Origin: Sambucus nigra
Taxonomy: Eukaryota; Streptophyta; Magnoliopsida; Dipsacales; Adoxaceae
Direction: 5' to 3'
NCBI GenBank assembly: GCA_949130495.1
Contig: OX422215.1
Coordinates: 530,021,755-530,085,754 of the forward strand
DNA: 64,000 nucleotides
Part shown: positions 57,310 through 64,000 of the stretch, piece after piece
Layout of the letters: every line of letters starts with the position of its first letter
Numbering within the stretch: the stretch's first letter is position 1
Program-made: the position numbers and the translations under genes
Notes under the pieces: generated by a model
Databases searched by the model: none
Told to the model about the DNA's origin: nothing
What the model saw: only the letters and a program-made list of their open reading frames with translations

Positions 57310-57688
57310 TATGAAGCACATGGATGAATTGACCTATTGTCACAAAACACTATCAAATAGTCACATGGATAAATGGAATGAAATTGTGACTTTGTCATCC
57401 TAAGTGTTCATCCATAAATGGTGCAAACAAAATACAAAACTCTTTTTGGATTTTTCAAAAAATTTATCTAAATAAAATCTTTTAGAATTTTTCAAAATTT
57501 GTCAAAAGAAAAAATTTATACAAAAATTACTTGTCACAACGCTAGCAAACATAAATATCATGAAAGAAAAAACTACCGTATGACAAACACGCAAACACAA
57601 TCATCTATATGATATAGCAAGAGAAGAATCATGTGCAAGCAAACGAGAATCAACAAGTCTACCATCTAGTTCCTTTAAAAGTGATTAC
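57310..57688 (-). mobile_element. Non-coding internal part of element A, copy 2
   Basis: Counterpart of 27251-27629. Nothing coding is seen. Confidence 0.6.
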
Positions 57689-58482
57689 CTAACCCCAAAC
57701 ATATGTGAAATGACATGTGGGGGCTTTAGGAACCACATGAACACTAGACAAAAACTTCTTCGGACTTCTTCCAAGATCAAAACATAACCTCCCAAGGTGA
57801 CCTTTCCTACCACAATATGAAAATGTGTAAACGGGTGGAATAACGCCTCTGGGTTGACCTTGTTTGATTTCCTTAGGAATGGTTGACCCTCTAAAATAAA
57901 TAATGGTTTTGGCTTTAGCAACGGAAGCATTAGGACATGAAGATCTATTACCACCACTATCAAACCTACTTGAGTCTGTCAAATTATTTTTCAACTTCAA
58001 AATTTGTTCTCAAGCAAAGAATTAGACTCTTCCAAAGATAGGGATTTCTTTTTCAAATTTTCAATTAAACTTGACAGTTTATCGCGTCCCCCTCAATTAA
58101 AACAAACTTATCCCTAAGAGTCTTTTCACGTGCCGAAAATCATCGATTAATATTTTATCCTTGACGGCACAAACCAGAACCCTATTATTTTTTAAGTCCT
58201 CTAATTCCTTCTCTAAAACTAGGACTCTCTCATCACTCGCCTTTTTGGAAATTTTTAAAGAATCAAAATCAATACACAAATTACCAAAGTGCTCATGACA
58301 AATATCACTTTGAGTTTGAAACACTTGCAAATATTCATTCTTACTTTTAAAGAGAGAATTTTCTTTTTTCAAAACTTTAATTCTTTTGCAAAGTTTCAAA
58401 TTCAAACTTTAAAATTTTTAGCATGGTCATGAACTTTAACAAACTCATCTCAATTAACACAGTCAAAAACATAAGGATCCAT
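57689..58482 (-). pseudogene. Gag remnant of element A, copy 2
   Basis: From ATG 58482 (MDPYVFDCVN) through a coiled-coil-like frame (58097-58405, LEKELEDLKNNRVLV) to a zinc knuckle near 57790-57830. Here the knuckle spacing is complete but the first cysteine is F (FSYCGRKGHLGRLC); in copy 1 the cysteine is present but three residues are deleted. The two copies have thus broken the same motif in different ways. The UBN2 region is absent. Confidence 0.75.
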
Positions 58483-58564
58483 CGATTAAAACAAATCAGG
58501 AGAGGAACGCAAATAACCACAAAAAAATGCACTACAAGATATACATAGTAAATTAGTGCAACAG

Positions 58565-58576
58565 GTTCTGATACCA
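58565..58576 (-). other. Primer binding site of element A, copy 2
   Basis: TGGTATCAGAAC on the minus strand, one base from the tRNA-iMet type consensus. Confidence 0.88.
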
Positions 58577-58579
58577 ATT

Positions 58580-59525
58580 TGTAAAGGGAAAATAATCCCA
58601 AAGGGTGGTTTTCACAAACTTCCAATTTTCAATCAATTTTAGTTCATTCCTAAAACATGGAACTACGTGTCAATACAAATAAGATATAGCATGCGACACA
58701 CTAGTTCAGGAAAAATTCCCGAAGGGAAAAACCTTTTATTTCTAGAACTTTGAAAAGATTACAAGACCATTGACTTACATAAAACCTGATAATCGCCCAC
58801 AATTATAACACGGTGTCTTCGTCAAACCTTCAAAGCAACGGCTATAAATCTGTAGTGGTTCACGCGCAGCTATACCACAAGGACCGCAACCCAAAAAAAT
58901 CTGTAGAGACTCCCTCCACAATAGCATCCAGCTCTCGGTTGTAGAGATCTCCGTACAAAGGATGAACAAAAGAAAAGCAGTGTTCTTGAATACCAAAACA
59001 ATTCACCAAAGCATATGGGATTTTTGTGAATTGAAAACGAAAAGGGATTAAGCCCTAAACGAAGAAGTCAAAAGGATTCTGCAGTTTCGCAGTTTTCTGT
59101 CTTTCAAAACGCTGGGACTTCTCAATGAAAACAAAACCATTTAATGAGTATTTATACAAAATTGTGCCGCCTCGGTATACGATCTCGTTCCAACGAGAAA
59201 GAGATCTAGCGTGAACGACATACGCGTGTCATTCACGCGACAATGCAATGTCGTTCCAACGACAGAGCAAAGTCATTTAAATGATTGTTATGTCAAAAAA
59301 TATTATTTTTAATGCACGCTCCAATACTTAGAAAAAATACTCATTCTCAAATTTTCACGAAAAAGTCCGCTCCAACACTTAGAAAATATTTTGTAAAAAT
59401 ATCCCAAAAGCTCTATGTGTATAAAGTTAAGGTATTAAAAACATAACCTTACCAAAGTAAACTTTGCGTAGTCTTTTTGATAAAGAACTTGATATTCGGA
59501 TCCGTCTTTGATTCTTGAATGTTCT
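58580..59525 (-). mobile_element. 5' LTR of element A, truncated, copy 2
   Basis: Counterpart of 28514-29455, ending at the same junction with the element D LTR remnant. Confidence 0.85.
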
Positions 59526-59624
59526 AGAATTACTTACATGACCAACTTACACTTGAGCCGATATAAGCATGCACTAGAGAAACTTTTAAAGTCGCGTCAA
59601 GTTTTTAGCGCCGTTGCTGACGAT
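59526..59624 (+). mobile_element. 5' LTR remnant and primer site of element D, copy 2
   Basis: The LTR remnant ends at 59599 (GTCGCGTCA); the degenerate tRNA-Asp-type site TAGCGCCGTTGCTGACGAT is at 59606-59624. Confidence 0.7.
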
Positions 59625-59885
59625 TTGGTAGGAATTTAGGTTAGGTCGAATTAATAAAAAATTTAACTCTAATTCTTAAAAAAAGGTAAAAAAAATCATA
59701 AAATCAAAAATTCAAAAAAATTCAAATAAAATTATATAGAATCTTTTAAATCCTTACACGCAATCTCCTCAATCCACTCCTACCAGAATTCACGCAAATC
59801 CCGTTGTTGAGTACGATCGTGATAGCCCACACCCCCAAATGCTTTACATTTTGGGGTTCCACCTCATACACCGCCCAACTCCATC

Positions 59886-61570
59886 ATGAGTTCCCCGCTT
59901 AGTCACACACCTAGTGAGGCCAACGAGGAATTTGAATCGTTAAGAGAGAGCGCAATGTTAGATCACGTTAGTTACGGTACGGATGAGGTTGAGTTGCCAT
60001 ATCTCCTTATATGAGACCTCTTATATCCCAAGCGAACCCTCACTCTCGGATGCATTATATTCATGTATAATGCAGGGCAATTCCATTTTTGCATGGGTGA
60101 GTTACCAGATTCTTCCCACCTTCCCTGACTTGGAGTCAGAAAAATCATACCTCCACATCCGCGAGTTCAAAGAGGCGTGTGAAACTTTTAGCGATCAAAC
60201 GTTCACCCAAAACATCAATCGTATAAAACATTTTTCCTTCTCCCTAAAGGACAAGTCCAGGATTTGGCTATGGTATTTGGCACCAAACTCTATAGGAACA
60301 AGGAGATATCTGCAAGCTAAGTTTATCTTGAAATTATTTCCCCTACATCGAACCAACCCCATAAAAGCTCAAATTCAAATGTTTAAATAACATGATAATG
60401 AGCCTTTAGATAAATGTTGTGATCGGTTTAACAAGTTTCTTAATATGTGATCACACCATGGATTTGATAAGTGGAGACTTATCTCCTTTATTCATCACAC
60501 GCTCAAATTATGTTCCTAATAACTCGTGGTAACTATGTGCCAAGGGCAATTTATAGTGTTGGATGAGGACAATGCCAAGGCTAATCTTAAGTATGTCGCC
60601 GAGACTACTTAATCGTGGGACACATCCGATCCAAATGCCCAAACCTATCCTTAACAAATGTCCACACTTCTTTAAGTGTCTGGACTCTATTAGTTAGACA
60701 AAGAAGTCGACTTGAAACTTCAAATCAACCATCTTGTTAAAAGACTGGAAGACGTAGTCGAATCCCGAGGAAGAGAAACATCCATCTCCACTTGAGAAGA
60801 GATAGAGGAGATGTGCGGTATTTATGAGACGGGGCATTCAATGAAGGAATTCTCAACGATACCTGCCTACAAAGTTATGCTTCAAGAGAAAGTGGAAACA
60901 ACATGATATTTTAAGGGTAATTTTAATTCCCTTCACGGGAACTTTTATAAACCTTCACAGAGGAACCATCCCGGTTTTAGTTGTGGGTACCAACATGTTG
61001 TGTTGAATCCTAGTTCACACATTGCCCCTCCTCCACCACCGCCTCGACATCTCAAACAAGCTACACCCATGCAAGCAGTGCATCCAACAACCTATATAAC
61101 CCCATCACGGAAAAATATTGAGTTTACTTTGAACCAATTTATGCAAGCTCAATCGACAACCAACGGTCAAAATGCCAGAATGTTTGCCAAAATAAATGCG
61201 AATATTTCTAGATTGCAATATTCCTTAAGTGTCCAAGAGAAGGGTAAATTTCCCGCCAAGGGCCAAAAACTCCCTCATGGTCAAAACTATGTTATCTCTA
61301 ACCTCGATAAGTATCAAGAGCAATGTAGTGAGGTAACCACTCTATGTAGTGGGAGAGTCGTTGACTTGTCACCTCCTCCACACGACGAGCAAAATGACAA
61401 GGAGATTTCTCCCGACACAAAAGAGGCCGAAGATGTCCCTTTGTGAAAGAGTGATAATAATGACACAGTTAGGCCCAAGGTGGTTTTAAAACTTCCCATT
61501 GCTACTCCACACCCTCAACGGTTGGTCTCTCACTCCAAAGAGACCTCCCATAACCACGTCCTAGACGCTA
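59886..61570 (+). pseudogene. Gag of gypsy element D, copy 2
   Basis: The same domain order as copy 1: LPTFPDLESEKSYLHIREF, FSLKDKSRIWLW, KLFPLHRTNPIKAQIQ (59983-60390), then after a stop HHGFDKWRLISFIHH and the SWDTSDPN block. A long proline-bearing frame at 61000-61446 (APPPPPPRHLKQAT) is intact here but broken in copy 1. In-frame stops and shifts inactivate it. Confidence 0.88.
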
Positions 61571-62181
61571 TCTAGAAATTAAATCTTAATTTATCTTTTC
61601 TCCAGACCATAAAGCAAATTCCCACTTCCGCTAAGTTTCTAAAGGACTTACTCATGGTGAAACGTAGGCTAAAGGTAAACAAAAATATGTTCTTAGCACA
61701 TAACGTCAGTGCAGTACTGCTGAGTGACCTTCCACCAAAATTTAAAGATTCGGGTGCCCTAACCATTTCTTGCATCATGGGGAAGGACCAAATTAAGAGA
61801 GCATCAATGGATCAAGGGGCGAGTGTTAACATTTTCCCCTACTCCATCTATAAACAATTAGAATTTGGGGAGCTTAAGCCCATAAAGATAACTCTCTAGT
61901 TAGCAAATCATTCTTTGAAGATACCTCCGAGGATTGCTGAGGATGTGATCATCCAAGTAGACACTTTCTACTTACTGGTGGATTTTGACATTTGGGAAAA
62001 GGAACCCTCCTCTCTCTTGAGTAACCATGTTCCCATGATACTTTGCCACCCATTCTTAACTACATCTAATGCACTGATTAACACACGCAACAGGAAAATG
62101 CAACTCACATTCGAGAAACTGACTCTTGAAACAAACATCTTCAACATCACCAAGTACGAGGGTGATGAAGGAAAATTATGA
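61571..62181 (+). pseudogene. Aspartic protease domain of gypsy element D, copy 2
   Basis: Two adjoining frames, 61654-61899 and 61915-62181, are separated by one TAG at 61897-61899. The catalytic D-Q-G-A-S lies near 61812. The later motif reads LCHPFLTT instead of the LGRPFL form seen in copy 1. This is the better preserved protease copy. Pol is absent downstream. Confidence 0.88.
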
Positions 62182-62681
62182 GAAATGGATCTTATGGACG
62201 AGATAGTACATGAGCTCGTTGAGAGGAATCACATGAGAGAGCCGTTAGGGGTGTGTTTTGTTACCTAAAGGCAGAGCGATAATTCTGACATCGAGCGAGA
62301 GGTAGAAGATGTGTGTTTAGTGACTGCAATTGAGAGAGAGAGGGTACACGGAGGCATGAATGAGAGAGAGAGTCGTGATGAGAGTATGAGAAAGGATTTG
62401 GAGGTCGACCAAGAAGAGAGTTAGGGGATATGAGCCAAGAGGACTTTGAGAAAGAATTCAGGCCATTGGACTCATTTAGCCACTTAGAAGAGAATGAATG
62501 GAAAGATAGGATATATTAATTCCTTCTTCGTGACCAACCACCCATGCCACTTGAGTTCTCGAATGCGATCGAGGGAAGACCTAGTGTTTTGTCTGATTTA
62601 GAGCCCAACACATGCGTTTTTGAACCTCAGGGGAATCTAGGTTTAACATGTCCTTCCAATTTTCATAGAGATGTTCCCTTC
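62182..62681 (+). mobile_element. Start of the 3' non-pol region of element D, copy 2
   Basis: Matches 32111-32580 with two block differences: 36 bp missing near 62466 and about 70 bp present near 62500 that copy 1 lacks. Both are bounded by short repeats (TTGGA; GAATG). It ends abruptly where a foreign LTR starts. Confidence 0.75.
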
Positions 62682-64000
62682 AATTCCTGGAAAGATAGGG
62701 GAAGAACCAAGACATATATAAATGATACAACAAGAATACAATAAAAAGACTGAATATGTTACCGGTCACCAAACTGATACACTAATAATACACAAGTTCA
62801 ATAAGTTACATATTACATTTCATTAGACATTTACAAAAGCTTGGGCCCCTCGACCGAATAAAAGACTTCATCTTAACTAGAATGAAAAAATGAAAATGTC
62901 TATACCAATTGTGTCCCGTAATACCCGCAATGCATCACGGCTCGCCGAGGACATCGGAATAGGATTTCAAATCAGACATCCCTGCGGAGGAGTACCTGAG
63001 CGGAGACATGATGCATATGCAACAAGAAATGTAAACGGGTCAGGGCCCGATTCTATATGATTACCAGATAAATAAAGAGTATGACAGTTATGAATATCAT
63101 CATGCTAGAAAAGATAAAAGGAAACAAATCTATCTACACAGATCTACAACATAAGCTAACGAAATGAAGAAAAGCATGAGTTTAATTTAACTAAGCAGGA
63201 GAAAAGAAAGATTAACATAATTAAAACTTCTATCATACACCCCGATTCATGTCATAGTTTATTGCTTAACAGGAAAATAAAACTATAACTATAAGCTCTT
63301 TATGGATTTTATCTCAATTTTAAGCTCTTTGTGGCTTTTATTTTAATTACATGCCCATCCTGGCATTACCATTCCTTAGCATGAATATAATCAACATTAA
63401 ATGCTCTTTATGGAATTTATCATACATCAAGTCCCACTTGATTTAGAATGGTTATATTCTTATGCATAAACCGATTCTAAGACTGCCCCTCTGAGTTTCC
63501 CCACTGGGCGCGCCCCTAAATGACCATCATCTTCCAGGGCCTATCTATACAAGACAACCTGGCCTCATAACGCAAACGTCGGGAAGCGGCCATATGCCTG
63601 CGGGAGACTAAAGTGACCACACCTGAAATCCCCTCATCAGCGCAGAAAACATAATATAATCGAGCATATGGCCTAGGACTATATCCACCCTGCATTCATT
63701 AGGCAGGGGGCATGACCAAGCGCGCGAACTTCCCTTATGATGTCATTTAGAGAGGTGTGTTTAACCAAATTACCATTTATCATGTTAATGATTAAGTAAA
63801 TTACCATTTACCATCATTTCCATATCAAATTTCATTTGATCAAATATATATTTTATACTCAATTCCATTCACATTTTAGCAAATGTATATCCCAATTATC
63901 CGAAACCATATTCATTTGCATTTTGTAATTATTTCGCCTTTTTTTTAAATCCGGAGTCGTACGTATTTACATTGTCAGTTTGACCTCAAAGAATAAATAG
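62682..64000 (-). mobile_element. Fragment of long-LTR gypsy LTR (solo LTR 2 subfamily)
   Basis: Matches solo LTR 2 from about 45952 onward, so about 180 bp of one LTR end is missing. It shares AATTCCTG(G)AAAGATA, the GTCACGGCTCG-like block and the AGTTTCCCCACTG block. It continues past the window. The missing end and lack of a target duplication show a deletion or recombination join. Confidence 0.88.

Larger units (their letters stand above)
34917..62681. repeat. Copy 2 of the about 28-kb tandem duplication
   Basis: It matches copy 1 landmark by landmark in the same orientation. It is lengthened by two solo LTR insertions, shortened by a 4.1-kb deletion at about 53142, and cut off at 62681 by an LTR fragment of the long-LTR gypsy family. 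The rest of the D 3' region and the next D LTR are therefore not present here. Confidence 0.93.

Overview
This window is plant nuclear DNA, almost certainly from an angiosperm. It is AT-rich and repeat-dense: LTR retrotransposons of plant Ty3/gypsy and Ty1/copia lineages, plus fragments of one plant-specific R2R3-MYB gene. I see no rRNA, tRNA or CRISPR, and no compact gene-dense segment. The species cannot be named from the sequence alone. Most ORFs are transposon debris or chance frames.

The layout is dominated by a tandem duplication of about 28 kb. Copy 1 runs from about 6800 to 34916 and copy 2 from 34917 to about 62681, head to tail in the same orientation. The unit, in order, is: LTR of a gypsy element (D); a gag-only copia-type element (C, + strand); a broken copia reverse transcriptase remnant; an AT-rich stretch; a DUO1-like R2R3-MYB gene (- strand); tandem repeats and a decayed DNA-transposon-like piece; nested copia-type elements A and B (- strand); then the gag-protease body of gypsy element D (+ strand), whose 3' LTR starts the next unit.

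The copies have since diverged. Copy 2 gained two solo LTRs with clear 5-bp target duplications (41387-44495 and 45770-48719), lost about 4.1 kb at 53142, and is cut off at about 62682 by another LTR of the same family. Copy 1 kept a gypsy leader and gag (element E), which copy 2 lacks. Copy 1 is bounded on its left by an internally deleted gypsy element with about 4-kb LTRs; window start to 6799 lies wholly inside that element.

The only candidate cellular gene is the MYB, present twice. Copy 2 keeps open exons 1 and 2 with usable splice sites. Copy 1 has a lost intron donor and a stop in the R3 repeat. No exon for the C-terminal region is seen in either copy, so both may be partial.

The most unusual pattern is a patch of short palindromes inside nearly every LTR family here. 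In the long gypsy LTRs the patch keeps its position (about 760-1015 nt from the LTR start), yet its core sequence differs completely between family members. I found no complete autonomous transposon: every element here lacks recognisable integrase, and reverse transcriptase appears only as a broken remnant.
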